This document shows positions 20,881 to 30,187 of a DNA stretch of 64,000 nt, one piece after another. The stretch is taken from positions 1,426,001-1,490,000 of the forward strand of contig OZ251446.1 in the NCBI GenBank assembly GCA_965242495.1, written 5' to 3'. The number at the start of each line of letters is the position of its first letter. Position 1 is the first letter of the stretch. Origin of the DNA: CBDESN01 sp965242495 (lineage in GTDB: Bacteria; Pseudomonadota; Alphaproteobacteria; MPNO01). The notes under the pieces were generated by a model that was given only the letters and a program-made list of their open reading frames with translations, was not told the DNA's origin and made no database searches. The translations under genes were made by a program, and so were the position numbers.

Positions 20881-22872
20881 GTGACGGAGGCGCTCGAACG
20901 GTTCTCGGTCGGCGGCGGGCGCCTGCTCGGAGTCCTGTTGGCCCTGCTCGCGGTCTATGTCGCCGGGATCGCGCTGTTCGACGAAGGCATTCTGCGCGGC
21001 GGCGCCGTCGGCCTGTCCGGCATCGTCATCCTGCTGACCGAGCCGCTGGCGCGCAAGCGCAAGGCCGCGCCGGCGAGGCTGAAAGCGCTGTGCTGGTCGA
21101 TCGACCTGATTCTCCTGGTCGGGTTCGTCTACTGCATCCACCTGTTCTTCGTCGTCTACGAGGATCTGTGGGACGGGGTGCGCATCTTCGAGCCGTTCGA
21201 GATCGCCGCCGGGGCGTTCGCCGTGGCGGTCATCGTCGAGCTGACCCGGCGCACCTTCGGGCCGGTCCTGGCGCTGATCTGCGTCCTGGTGCTGGTCTAC
21301 GCCCTGCTCGGCCCCGACCTGCCCTGGATCTTCCGGCATGCGGGCAACACGATCGACGAGGCCATGGGGGCGGTCTGGTACAGTTTCGACGGCGTGTTCG
21401 GCCGGCCCAGCGGCATCGTCGCCGGCATCGTGCTGGTGTTCATCGTCTTCGGCGCGCTGCTCGAGGGCACCGGCGCCGCGGCCATCCTGCTCAAGGTCGC
21501 GACCGTAGCCACCGCGCGCGTCCGCGGCGGCACCGCCCATTCGGCGATCGTCGCCAGCGCCCTGTTCGGGACCATCTCGGGCAGCACGGTGGCCAACGTC
21601 GTCGGCACCGGCGTGTTCACGATCCCGATGATCAAGCGCCAGGGCTTCCCCAACGCCTTCGCCGGCGCGGTCGAGGCGGCCGCCTCGAGCGGCGGCCAGT
21701 TCACGCCGCCGATCATGGCCGCGGTCGTGTTCCTGATGGCGGAGCTGATCGGCTTGCCGTATCTCACGATCTGCGCCGCCGCGGCCCTCCCGGCCCTGTT
21801 CTACTACGTCAGCCTGTTCGCGACCGTCTACACCGAGGCCGTCCGGCGCGGCATCCAGCCCATGCCGGCCGCCGAGCGCCAGCGGCTGACGCCCGACGAC
21901 TGGCTGCAATCGCTCCGCTTCGCGGCGCCGATCGCCGTCGTCGTGATCGTGCTGTTCGCCGGCCGATCGCCGGCCATGGCCGGGTTCTGGGCGCTGTTCT
22001 CGGCGATCGCGATCGGGTTGCTGCTCGATCTCGCCGCCTTCGCGCGGCGGCGGACCGCGACGGACGGCGACGCGCCGACGCTGATGCGCGGGGTCGTCCT
22101 ACCCTATCTGTCGAGCGTCGTCCGCGCGCTCGATCGCGGCGGACGGGCCTGCGCCCGCCTGATGGTCGCGGTCGGGGCGATCGGCATCGTCATCGCGGTG
22201 GTCAACACGACCGGGCTGGGACTCCGCTTCGCCAGCATGATCGCGACGATCGGCGGCGGCTCCCTGTGGCTCGCGCTGGCGCTCACCATGCTCGCCTGCC
22301 TGGTGCTGGGCATGGGGCTGCCGACGCTCCCCGCCTATCTGATCATCGTCCTGGTGATGGGCCCGGCGATCGCCAAGCTCGGGATACCCGAACTGCTGGT
22401 GCATCTGTTCGTGCTCTATTACGGCGTGCTGTCGAACATCACCCCGCCGGTCGCGGTCGCGGCCTACGCCGCCGCCCCGATCGCCGGCGCCAACCCGATG
22501 ACGACCGGCGTGCAGGCCGTCCGGCTGGCGATCGTGGGCTTCGTGATCCCCTTCGTCCTGATCTACAACCCCTCGCTCGCGCTGGTGGTGGAGTTCGCCT
22601 GGCTCCCCTTCCTGTGGCTGATCGTCCGGCTGCCGCTCGCGATCTGGCTCGTCGCCAGCGGGTTGACGGGCTTCGACGCGGCCCGGATCGGGGCCGCGGG
22701 GCGCGGCGCGCGGGTGGGGCTCGGGTTCGCGGTCCTGGTCACCGAAGTCTGGGTCGCGGGGGCCGCCTTCGCCGCGGGGCTGGCGATCGTGGCGCACGGC
22801 CGGTTGCGGGCGCGCCGCGCGACGCCGCCCGCGGCTGTCGCCGGGAGCGCGAAACCGCTAGGATCGGACTGA
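20881..22872 (+). CDS. TRAP transporter fused permease (4TM + 12TM, TAXI type)
   Basis: Integral membrane protein of 663 aa with at least 14 hydrophobic helices. The N-terminal part (about 1-170) matches the small DctQ-like unit fused to the large DctM-like unit. The DctM marks are FGTISGSTVANVVGTGVFTIP with EAAASSGGQFTPPIM around residues 235-280, and later GMGLPTLPAYLI and LYYGVLSNITPPVAVA. This fused layout is characteristic of TAXI-type TRAP systems. GTG 20881 starts it. The TAXI binding protein follows 29 bases downstream. It imports an organic acid or similar solute using an ion gradient; the neighbouring UbiD and dioxygenase genes suggest an aromatic or unsaturated acid. Confidence 0.93.
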   Translation: MTEALERFSVGGGRLLGVLLALLAVYVAGIALFDEGILRGGAVGLSGIVILLTEPLARKRKAAPARLKALCWSIDLILLVGFVYCIHLFFVVYEDLWDGVRIFEPFEIAAGAFAVAVIVELTRRTFGPVLALICVLVLVYALLGPDLPWIFRHAGNTIDEAMGAVWYSFDGVFGRPSGIVAGIVLVFIVFGALLEGTGAAAILLKVATVATARVRGGTAHSAIVASALFGTISGSTVANVVGTGVFTIPMIKRQGFPNAFAGAVEAAASSGGQFTPPIMAAVVFLMAELIGLPYLTICAAAALPALFYYVSLFATVYTEAVRRGIQPMPAAERQRLTPDDWLQSLRFAAPIAVVVIVLFAGRSPAMAGFWALFSAIAIGLLLDLAAFARRRTATDGDAPTLMRGVVLPYLSSVVRALDRGGRACARLMVAVGAIGIVIAVVNTTGLGLRFASMIATIGGGSLWLALALTMLACLVLGMGLPTLPAYLIIVLVMGPAIAKLGIPELLVHLFVLYYGVLSNITPPVAVAAYAAAPIAGANPMTTGVQAVRLAIVGFVIPFVLIYNPSLALVVEFAWLPFLWLIVRLPLAIWLVASGLTGFDAARIGAAGRGARVGLGFAVLVTEVWVAGAAFAAGLAIVAHGRLRARRATPPAAVAGSAKPLGSD

Positions 22873-22901
22873 GTCGGACGGAACGGGAAAGGAGCCGCGT
22901 C

Positions 22902-23933
22902 ATGCAGCCTTATCGCATCGCCGCCGCGGCGGCCGTCGCGCTATGCGCGACGGCCGCGAGCGCCGACGCCAAGACCTTCTACAAGATGGGGACGTTCCCG
23001 CCCGGCACGACCCCCTACATCGTGATGACCGCCTTCGCCAACGCGGTGAACAAATACGTCCCCGACGCCGAGATCCAGGTGTCGTCGACCGGACCCGCCA
23101 CCCAGCACATGCTGCTGGTCACCGAGGGCAAGATGGATTTCTGCCTGTATGCGCAGACCGCCTACCGGCTGCTGTACAAGCAGATCGGCCCGTTCAAGCG
23201 GCTGAAGGACGGCCCGGCGCGCACCCACAAGCTGGCGCAGATATTCAACTACCCGATCGGCCTCTACCAGTTCGTGGTCTACGAGAGTTCCGGCATCAGG
23301 AGCCTCGCCGGGATCAAGGGCAAGAAGGTCTTCATCGGCCCGCCCGGCGGCGTCGCCACGCGCAACGTCCGGCTGGTCATCGAGGCCATGACCGGCTATC
23401 TGCCGGGCCGCGACTACCAGCAGGTCAAGATGGGCTGGGGCCCGGCGGCGCAAGCGTTCCAGGACCGCAAATACGACGTCTGGACGCCGGTCACCAACCC
23501 GCCGAGTCCGCAGGTGCAGCAGGTCGCGCTGAGCAACGAGATCCGGCTGCTCGGCCTCGACCGGAGCAAGTTCGATCACCCGAGCTGGAAGAAGTACTTC
23601 TCCCAGCCCGGCCGGCGCATCGTCGAGATCGCGCCCGACATCTACGGCGACAACCAGGCCAACGACGAGCCCGTGCTGTCCACCGGCGCCTGGGTCGGCC
23701 TCGGCGTGCGGGCGTCGATCCCCGACGACCAAGTCTACCGGATGGTCAAGGCGTTCTGGGAGCATATCGACGAGGCGCACGCCATGGCCAAATGGATGAA
23801 GGACGCGGTGAACCTCGATCTCGCGACCAAGCACGTGGCCCGCGCTTTGCATCCGGGCGCCGAGCGCTACTATCGCGAGAAGGGCCTGAAGATCTGGCCC
23901 GCCTACTCGCTCGAAGAGAAGCGGGACGGCTGA
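22902..23933 (+). CDS. TAXI-family TRAP transporter solute-binding protein
   Basis: Protein of 343 aa with a clear signal peptide (residues 1 to about 22, cleavage near ASADA-K) and the TAXI-type fold: FYKMGTFPPGTTPYIV start, FVVYESSGIRSLAGIKGKKV in the middle and GPPGGVATRN in the ligand-binding lobe. AAAGGAG precedes the ATG. It captures the substrate in the periplasm and delivers it to the fused permease encoded just upstream. Ligand unknown. The next gene is UbiD. Confidence 0.92.
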   Translation: MQPYRIAAAAAVALCATAASADAKTFYKMGTFPPGTTPYIVMTAFANAVNKYVPDAEIQVSSTGPATQHMLLVTEGKMDFCLYAQTAYRLLYKQIGPFKRLKDGPARTHKLAQIFNYPIGLYQFVVYESSGIRSLAGIKGKKVFIGPPGGVATRNVRLVIEAMTGYLPGRDYQQVKMGWGPAAQAFQDRKYDVWTPVTNPPSPQVQQVALSNEIRLLGLDRSKFDHPSWKKYFSQPGRRIVEIAPDIYGDNQANDEPVLSTGAWVGLGVRASIPDDQVYRMVKAFWEHIDEAHAMAKWMKDAVNLDLATKHVARALHPGAERYYREKGLKIWPAYSLEEKRDG

Positions 23934-23982
23934 ACGGGACGGCGGAACCGGCGGGCCGGCGCGTCGGACCGGGAGGACGCGC

Positions 23983-25368
23983 ATGACCGACCAGAGCATG
24001 CGCGGCTTCCTCCGGGTCGTGGAGCGCGACTATCCGGACGAGATCGTTCGGATCGTCGAACCGGTGCGGCGCGAGCTCGACATCACCTCCGCCGTGTTCG
24101 AGCTCGAGCGGGCGGGGCGGAGCCCGGTGGTGATCTTCGAGTCCGTCGAGGGGTTCGACATGCCGGTGGTCACCAACCTCGCCGGCAACCGGCGCCTGCT
24201 CGCCGCCGCGCTCGACGTCGAGCCGACGGAGCTGCCGGCGGCCTATCGCGCGCGCTGCCAGAACTACACGCCGGTCGAACGGGTCGAGCAGGCGCCCTGG
24301 CAGGAGACGACCGTCGAGGCGGACGATCTCGATCTCGCCCGGCTGCCGATCCCGCTCCACTTCGAGATCGACGCTGCGCCCTACATCACCGCGGGCCAGA
24401 TCTGCGCCCGCGACCCGGAGACCGGCGTCGATACGTCGGGCTTCCACCGGCTGATGCTCAAGGACCGGAACCGGCTGGGCCTGTCGCTGCATTCGCGCCG
24501 GCGAATGTACGAATACCACCGCCGGGCCGAGGCGCGCGGCGAGCCGCTGCCCGCGGCCGTCGTCCTCGGCGTCCATCCGGTCCACTACATGGGGTCGATG
24601 GCCTGGCACTATCCGCCCGACGTGCGGAAGCTCGAGATCGTCGGGGCGCTGTTCGGCGAACCCTGCCGGGTCGCGCCTTGCGGCGTCGACGGGATCGAAG
24701 TTCCGGCCGGCGCCGAGATCGTGATCGAGGGCGAGATCCTCGCCGACGTCCGCGAGCCCGAAGGCCCGTTCGGCGAGTTCACCGGCTACGCCTCCTATCG
24801 CAGCACCGAGAACGTCTTCGTCGCCAAGCGGCTGCGGATGCGCCGGGACGCCATGTTCCACAGCGTCGCCTCGGGCACGGCGAGCGACCACATCCTGATC
24901 AGCAGCATCAGCCGCGAGGCGGAGATCCTCAACGCGCTGCGGCGCAACCTGCCCAACGTCCGGGCGGTGCACATCCCCACCGTGACGGTCGGCGCGCTGA
25001 TGGCGATCGTGTCGATGACCAAGACCGCGGCGGGCCAGCCGCGCCAGGCGATCATGGCGGCCCTCGGCGCCGAGTTCTACGTCAAGACCGTCGTGGTGGT
25101 GGACGACGACGTCGACGTCTTCGATCTCGCGGACGTGATGTGGGCGGTCATCACCCGCACCCGGGCGGACAAGGACGTCACCTTCGTCCACGGCGCGATG
25201 GGCGCCATCCTCGATCCGACCTCCGACCCCGACGACCATACGCTGACCAAGGTCGGCATCGACGCCACCCGGCCCACGGGGCGGGACTTCGCCGAGCGGC
25301 TGACGATCTCCGACGGGCAGCGCGCGCGCGTGCGCGGCATCATCGAACGCGCCGGCGTCCGGCTGTAG
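23983..25368 (+). CDS. UbiD family decarboxylase (prenylated-FMN dependent)
   Basis: Protein of 461 aa matching UbiD/AroY/Fdc-type enzymes: VTNLAGNRRLLAAAL near residue 58-72, LHSRRRMYEYHRRAEARG around 165-185, the EGPFGEFTGYAS segment with the conserved glutamates near 260, and the VVVVDDDVDVFDLADVMWA strand-helix. These use prenylated FMN for reversible decarboxylation of aromatic or alpha,beta-unsaturated acids. GGGAGGA precedes the ATG. No UbiX prenyltransferase gene is in the window. Its place after a TRAP-TAXI transporter suggests that the imported acid is its substrate. Confidence 0.92.
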   Translation: MTDQSMRGFLRVVERDYPDEIVRIVEPVRRELDITSAVFELERAGRSPVVIFESVEGFDMPVVTNLAGNRRLLAAALDVEPTELPAAYRARCQNYTPVERVEQAPWQETTVEADDLDLARLPIPLHFEIDAAPYITAGQICARDPETGVDTSGFHRLMLKDRNRLGLSLHSRRRMYEYHRRAEARGEPLPAAVVLGVHPVHYMGSMAWHYPPDVRKLEIVGALFGEPCRVAPCGVDGIEVPAGAEIVIEGEILADVREPEGPFGEFTGYASYRSTENVFVAKRLRMRRDAMFHSVASGTASDHILISSISREAEILNALRRNLPNVRAVHIPTVTVGALMAIVSMTKTAAGQPRQAIMAALGAEFYVKTVVVVDDDVDVFDLADVMWAVITRTRADKDVTFVHGAMGAILDPTSDPDDHTLTKVGIDATRPTGRDFAERLTISDGQRARVRGIIERAGVRL

Positions 25369-25377
25369 GCGCGGGCC

Positions 25378-26778
25378 TTGCCTCGAATCTTCCGGGCCAG
25401 GCCCGACGCCGGGACCGTCCCGATCGTCCCGGTGGAGACCGCGGCGTTCGAGGCCTGGCGCGCCGCGCAGCCGCCGGCGATACGGCGCTGGGCGGAGCGT
25501 TCCGGCTTCGCCGCCAAGGCGGGCCAGATCAGCCTGGTCGGCGAGCCGGACGGCGGGCTCGGCCGCGTGCTGCTCGGGGTCGAGGCGCATGACGGCCTCT
25601 GGGCCTATGCCGGGCTCCCGGAAGCGCTGCCGCCGGGCAGCTACCGGATCGATGCGCGCTTCGACGCCGGGGGAGCGACCCGAGCGGCGCTCGGCTGGGC
25701 GCTCGGCTCCTACGCCTTCGGCCGATACAAGACCCGGGACAAGACCCGGGCCCGGCCGGCCGCCGGACGCATCCTGGTCTGGCCCGCCGGCTGCGACCGC
25801 GACCACGTGCGCCGCGCCGCGGCCGCGACCGCGCTGGTCCGCGACCTGATCAACACCCCGGCCGGCGACATGGGGCCGGCGCAGCTCGCGGCCGCGGCGC
25901 GGCGCGTCGCGCGCGCGCGCGACGCGCGGCTGACGGTGATCGCGGGCGATGCGCTGTTGCGGCGCAACTACCCCGCGATCCACGCGGTCGGCCGGGCCAG
26001 CGCCGAGGCGCCCCGCCTGATCGACCTGCGCTGGGGACGCGCCGGCGCGCCCAAGGTCACGCTGGTCGGCAAGGGGGTATGCTTCGACAGCGGCGGGCTC
26101 GACATCAAACCGGCCGCCGGCATGTTGCGCATGAAGAAGGACATGGGCGGCGCGGCGCAGGCGCTGGGGCTCGCCGACATGGTCATGGACGCCGGGCTCG
26201 ACGTGCGGCTGCGGGTGCTGATCCCGGCGGTCGAGAACAGCATCGCCGGCAACGCGCTGCGCCCGCTCGACGTCATCCGCACGCGCGACGGCGCGACGGT
26301 CGAGGTCGGCAACACCGACGCCGAGGGGCGGCTGGTGCTGTGCGACGCGCTGGCCGAGGCGGTGCGGGAAGGCCCCGACCTGCTGATCGACTGCGCGACG
26401 CTGACTGGGGCGGCCCGCGTGGCCCTGGGCGCCGATCTTCCGGCCCTGTTCTGCAACGACGACGCGCTCGCGGCCGAACTCCTGGACCATGGCGAGGCCC
26501 GGTCCGACCCGATGTGGCGGCTGCCGCTGTGGCGTCCGTATCGCGGCCTGCTCGACAGCAAGGTCGCCGACATCAACAACGTCGGCGAAAGCGGGTTCGC
26601 CGGCGCGATCACGGCGGCGCTGTACTTGCAGGAATTCGTGCCCGACCCGGTTCCCTGGGTCCATCTCGACATCATGGCCTGGAACCAGACCGCCCGGCCG
26701 GGGCGCCCGGTCGGCGGCGAGGCCATGGGGATGCGGGCGCTCTACGCGCTGATCGAGAGCCGGTTCGGCGGCCGATGA
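25378..26778 (+). CDS. M17 leucyl aminopeptidase family protein
   Basis: Protein of 466 aa, cytosolic metallo-aminopeptidase. The dinuclear metal site is intact: GKGVCFDSGGLDIKP (about residues 228-242), KKDMGGAA and the signature NTDAEGRLVL (about 312-321). It starts with TTG 25378, nine bases after the UbiD stop, with only a weak ribosome site, so translation may depend on coupling. Presence in a catabolic operon between UbiD and a dioxygenase beta subunit is unusual for a housekeeping peptidase. It could hydrolyse an amide or amino-acid conjugate of the imported compound; that is inference. Confidence 0.9.
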   Translation: MPRIFRARPDAGTVPIVPVETAAFEAWRAAQPPAIRRWAERSGFAAKAGQISLVGEPDGGLGRVLLGVEAHDGLWAYAGLPEALPPGSYRIDARFDAGGATRAALGWALGSYAFGRYKTRDKTRARPAAGRILVWPAGCDRDHVRRAAAATALVRDLINTPAGDMGPAQLAAAARRVARARDARLTVIAGDALLRRNYPAIHAVGRASAEAPRLIDLRWGRAGAPKVTLVGKGVCFDSGGLDIKPAAGMLRMKKDMGGAAQALGLADMVMDAGLDVRLRVLIPAVENSIAGNALRPLDVIRTRDGATVEVGNTDAEGRLVLCDALAEAVREGPDLLIDCATLTGAARVALGADLPALFCNDDALAAELLDHGEARSDPMWRLPLWRPYRGLLDSKVADINNVGESGFAGAITAALYLQEFVPDPVPWVHLDIMAWNQTARPGRPVGGEAMGMRALYALIESRFGGR

Positions 26779-27275
26779 CGGCGGGGCTGGACCGGCTCCT
26801 GCTGATCCGCGAGATTGAGGAGTTCCTCTATCGCGAGGCGAGCCTTCTCGACCGCCGGCGGTTCGAGGACTGGATGGACCTTTTCGCCGAGGACGGCGTC
26901 TACTGGGCGCCGGCCCGCCCCGATCAGGACAGCGCGATCGAGGAGGCGTCGATCTTCTACGAGGACCGCCAGACGATGGAGACGCGCGTCCGCCGGCTCG
27001 CCCATCCGCGCGTCTGGTCGCAGATCCCGCCCTCGCGCTGCCGGCGTCTGGTGGGCAACGTGGTCCTGGAGCGGATCGACGACGAAGCGAAACTGCTGCA
27101 CGCGCGATCGTCGCTGGTGATGTTCGAGTATCGCGACGACGAACAGCGCGCCTTCGCCGCCGACTGCCGCCACCGGTTGCGCCGCGCCGACGACGGATCG
27201 TTCCGCATCGCGCTCAAACGGGTCGACCTGGTCAACTGCGACGCGGCGCACGGCTACATGTCGACGCCGTTCTGA
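26775..27275 (+). CDS. Orphan aromatic ring-hydroxylating dioxygenase beta subunit
   Basis: Protein of 166 aa with the same SnoaL/NTF2-like plan as the protein at 10385: IEEFLYREASLLDRRRFEDW near residue 14-33, SIFYEDRQTMETRVRRL and VGNVVLERID, ending in a strand (FRIALKRVDLVNCD). ATG overlaps the aminopeptidase stop (ATGA). There is no alpha subunit beside it; the only Rieske alpha gene in the window is about 16 kb away and already has its own beta. It may pair with a distant alpha subunit, or be an NTF2-like enzyme acting alone. Confidence 0.85.
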   Translation: MTAGLDRLLLIREIEEFLYREASLLDRRRFEDWMDLFAEDGVYWAPARPDQDSAIEEASIFYEDRQTMETRVRRLAHPRVWSQIPPSRCRRLVGNVVLERIDDEAKLLHARSSLVMFEYRDDEQRAFAADCRHRLRRADDGSFRIALKRVDLVNCDAAHGYMSTPF

Positions 27276-27369
27276 CCGGCCGGCCGGCCCGGTCGGCGGA
27301 CGGCGACGATGCGATACGACTCGAGGCCGGGAGCCCGTCTCCCGGCGCGATGCAACCGGGGAGCGCATC

Positions 27370-28098
27370 ATGTCCGACGAGTCCGCGGCTTTGGTGATCG
27401 GAGCGGGGGACGCCCTCGGCGGGGCGATCGCGCGCCGGTTCGCGCGCGCGGGCCTGACCGCGGTCGCCAGCCGGCGCAAGGCGGAGCCGCTGGAACGGCT
27501 CGCGCAGTCGATTCGCGACGACGGCGGCAAGGCTCACGCCATGCCGTGCGACGCGCGCGACGAGGAACAGGTCGTTGCGCTGTTCGACCGGATCGAGAGC
27601 GAGATCGGGCCGCTCGACGCCGTGATCTTCAACGCCGGCGCCTGGCACGGCGACGCCATCGCGGACATGACCGCGCGCATCTACCGGCAGGTATGGGAAC
27701 TGTCCTGCTTCGCCGGCTTCCTCGCCGGTCGCGAGGCGGCGCGGCGCATGACGCCGCGCCGGCGCGGCTCGATCCTGTTCACCGGCGCCACGGCGAGCCT
27801 GCGCGGCGGCGCCGGCTTCGCGGCCTTCGCCGGGGCCAAGCACGCGCTGCGCGCGTTGTCGCAGAGCATGGCGCGGGAGCTGGGGCCGAAGGGGATTCAC
27901 GTGGCCCACGTCGTGGTCGACGGCATGATCGACGGCAGCGCCGCGCGCCGGCGGTTCGCCGAACGCGCCGCCGCCCTGCCCGAGGACGGCGCCCTGGCGC
28001 CCGACGCGATCGCCGAAAGCTACTACCGGCTTCACGCGCAGCCGCGCAGCGCCTGGAGCTGGGAGATCGACCTGCGCCCATGGGCGGAGAAGTGGTGA
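27370..28098 (+). CDS. SDR-family protein with altered catalytic residues
   Basis: Protein of 242 aa of the short-chain dehydrogenase fold: VIGAGDALGGAIARRFA dinucleotide region, FNAGAW near 87-92, and the active-site helix FAAFAGAKHALRAL. The usual Tyr-x-x-x-Lys reads Phe153-x-x-x-Lys157, and the position of the catalytic serine is Ala140/Thr141. The C-terminus (SAWSWEIDLRPWAEKW) is typical of a recognised SDR subgroup with this change. GGGGAG precedes the ATG. It probably binds NAD(P) but may not do normal ketone reduction. It follows the UbiD operon by 94 bases. Confidence 0.85.
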   Translation: MSDESAALVIGAGDALGGAIARRFARAGLTAVASRRKAEPLERLAQSIRDDGGKAHAMPCDARDEEQVVALFDRIESEIGPLDAVIFNAGAWHGDAIADMTARIYRQVWELSCFAGFLAGREAARRMTPRRRGSILFTGATASLRGGAGFAAFAGAKHALRALSQSMARELGPKGIHVAHVVVDGMIDGSAARRRFAERAAALPEDGALAPDAIAESYYRLHAQPRSAWSWEIDLRPWAEKW

Positions 28099-28112
28099 CC
28101 GCTGCGGGGCGG

Positions 28113-28129
28113 CGGCGGCTCGGCCGCCG
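28113..28129. terminator. Hairpin between converging SDR and VWA genes
   Basis: CGGCGGC (28113-28119) pairs with GCCGCCG (28123-28129) around a TCG loop, just after the SDR stop and in the gap to the converging VWA gene. No T-run follows, so terminator function is only likely. Nothing else is seen in 28099-28255. Confidence 0.35.
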
Positions 28130-28255
28130 AGGAGCGGAACAGTCGAACCGGGCGCATGGGGCGGCTCCGGGCGGCGGCGGGATGCATTTCTCCCCGCGCG
28201 GATCCGGGCCGGCGAGGCGACGGACCCCGGCCGACCTTTCCCCGTCCCCTCGCCG

Positions 28256-30187
28256 TCACCGCGACGACGGCTCCATGGCGGCGGCGGCGCGGGCGAGGCG
28301 GACGAGGGCGACGAACTCGGCCCGGTAGCCGAAGGGGTCGTCGCCGCGCGCGCCCTGGGCCAGCGCGATGACGTCGTCATAGCCGTAGGAGCCGGTGTAA
28401 CGCCCGCCGCGAAGCAGCTGCCCGAAGGCGGCGACCGCGGCGGCGAAGCGCGCTTCCTGCGGGGCGGCGCCGACGCTTTCGAACGCATCCGCCGCGGTCT
28501 GCGGCCGCTCGATCAGGCCGCCGGTGCCGGCGCCGGGCGACTTGTAGCGGATTTTCAGGAAGGCGATCTCGTCCGCGTCCGCGCCGGCGGCGTCAACGTC
28601 GGCGGCGCCCGCGCCGGCGCGCCGATAGCGCAGCGGCGCGACGCGCTCGGCCCCCGAACCCGCCGGCGTCACCTCGTAGATCGCGGTCACCGCGTGGCCG
28701 GCGCCGATCTCGCCGGCATCGACCTTGTCGTTGCCGAAGTCCTCGCGCGCCAGCAGCCGCGTTTCGTAGCCGATCAGCCGGTATTCGCTCACCGCCGCGG
28801 GATTGAACTCGACCTGGATCTTCACGTCCTCGGCGATCGGGAACAGCGTCGAGGCGGCTTCCTCGACCAGCACCTTGCGCGCCTCCGGCAGGCCGTCGAT
28901 ATAGGCGGCGTTGCCGTTGCCGTTCTGGGCCAGACGCTGCATCAGCGCGTCGTCGTAGTTGCCCATGCCGAAGCCGAGCACCGAGAGATACACCCCGCCG
29001 GCGCGCTTCCGCGCGACGTAGTCCTCCAAGGCCGCCGGATCGACGATGCCGACGTTGAAATCCCCGTCGGTGGCGAGGATCACCCGGTTGACGCCGCCTT
29101 CGACGAAGTGCCGCTCGGCGAGCAGATAGGCTTGGCGGATCCCCTCGCCGCCGGCGGTCGAACCGCCCGCCTCGAGCCGCTCCAAGGCGGCCAGGATCCG
29201 GGTCTTCTCCGCCGCCCGGGTCGGCTCCAGCGCCACGCCGACCGCGCCGGCATAGGTCACGATCGCCACCCTGTCCTCGGGCGCCAGCCTGTCCAGCAGC
29301 AGCTTGAAGGAGGCGATCAGCAGCGGCAGCTTGTCCGGCTCGTCCATCGACCCCGATACGTCGATCAGGAACACCAGGTTGGCGCGCGGCGCCGCGCCGC
29401 GGTCCGGGGCGTAGCCCTTGACGCCGATATGCATCAGCCGGGTCGCTTCGTTCCACGGCGTCGGCATCAGCGAGACGTGGACGGCGAACGGCCTGTCCCG
29501 GCTGTCGGGCGCCGGGTAGTCGTAGGGGAAGTAGTTGATCAACTCCTCGATGCGCACCGCGTCCTTCCGCGGCAACACCCCCTGGCGCAGCTTGGCGCGC
29601 AGGAAGCCGTAGGACGCCGTATCGACGTCGATCGAGAAGGTCGACACCGGCTCCTCGGCGACGACCTTGACCGGGTTGGCGTCGAACCCGGCGAAGCGGT
29701 CGCCTCCCCGGTAGCGACGGCGGAGCGGCGGCGACTCGTCGGCCGCCGGAGCGATCTTCGCCATGCCGATGCTCCGCGTCGCGCCGATGCTCTGCGTGCT
29801 CGGCGTCGCGACCAACGCGCCCGAGAGGCCTTGGAGCGACCTCGTCTCCCCGACCGACGCCGCCATACGCATGGGGGGCGCGGGGGGCATGGGGGGGACC
29901 GTAGTGGCAACGTGGACGGCGACGCTCGCGACGACGAGCGCGGCGAAACCCGCGCCGCCGGCGAGGGCGGGACGGGGACGGCGGAAAACGAACATCGCGG
30001 TTCTCCTCGGCCAGGACGCGCCGACGCCCGGCGCTCGTCCTTTCCGACGCATCCCGTCCCGCTTTCCTTGGAGACGAAGCTCGAAAGACGCCGCCGCGGC
30101 GGCGAGCGCCCGCGCCCGCGCCCCGGCCGGCGGGCGCGGCGCATCGGCGCGCAAGGCCTTCTCCAGCCTCTCCAACTCGTCCGTCAC
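28256..30187 (-). CDS. Membrane-anchored von Willebrand factor A protein with anti-sigma-like N-terminus (YfbK type)
   Basis: Protein of 643 aa. GTG 30187 overlaps the sigma-factor stop by four bases. Residues 1-50 (TDELERLEKALRADAPRPPAG) resemble the cytoplasmic start of anti-sigma proteins, then one transmembrane helix (FAALVVASVAVHVATTV). A VWF_N-type region includes STFSIDVDTASYGFLR and INYFPYDYP, followed by a VWA domain with an intact MIDAS start FLIDVSGSMDEPD and a terminal DUF3520-like part. The overlap with an ECF sigma gene and the N-terminal similarity suggest it senses a periplasmic signal and holds the sigma factor. That role is inference; YfbK proteins are poorly characterised. 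Confidence 0.85.
   Translation of the reverse strand: MTDELERLEKALRADAPRPPAGARARALAAAAASFELRLQGKRDGMRRKGRAPGVGASWPRRTAMFVFRRPRPALAGGAGFAALVVASVAVHVATTVPPMPPAPPMRMAASVGETRSLQGLSGALVATPSTQSIGATRSIGMAKIAPAADESPPLRRRYRGGDRFAGFDANPVKVVAEEPVSTFSIDVDTASYGFLRAKLRQGVLPRKDAVRIEELINYFPYDYPAPDSRDRPFAVHVSLMPTPWNEATRLMHIGVKGYAPDRGAAPRANLVFLIDVSGSMDEPDKLPLLIASFKLLLDRLAPEDRVAIVTYAGAVGVALEPTRAAEKTRILAALERLEAGGSTAGGEGIRQAYLLAERHFVEGGVNRVILATDGDFNVGIVDPAALEDYVARKRAGGVYLSVLGFGMGNYDDALMQRLAQNGNGNAAYIDGLPEARKVLVEEAASTLFPIAEDVKIQVEFNPAAVSEYRLIGYETRLLAREDFGNDKVDAGEIGAGHAVTAIYEVTPAGSGAERVAPLRYRRAGAGAADVDAAGADADEIAFLKIRYKSPGAGTGGLIERPQTAADAFESVGAAPQEARFAAAVAAFGQLLRGGRYTGSYGYDDVIALAQGARGDDPFGYRAEFVALVRLARAAAAMEPSSR

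Noticed and set aside
20507..20884. 125-codon plus-strand frame between the radical SAM and TRAP genes
   Set aside because: Arg-rich, no motif; another frame of the same stretch carries the isochorismatase remnant, which better explains the sequence.
25378..26778. M17 aminopeptidase as the general housekeeping PepA
   Set aside because: Motifs are intact, but the operon position with UbiD and a dioxygenase subunit makes a plain pepA symbol unsafe, so only the family was called.
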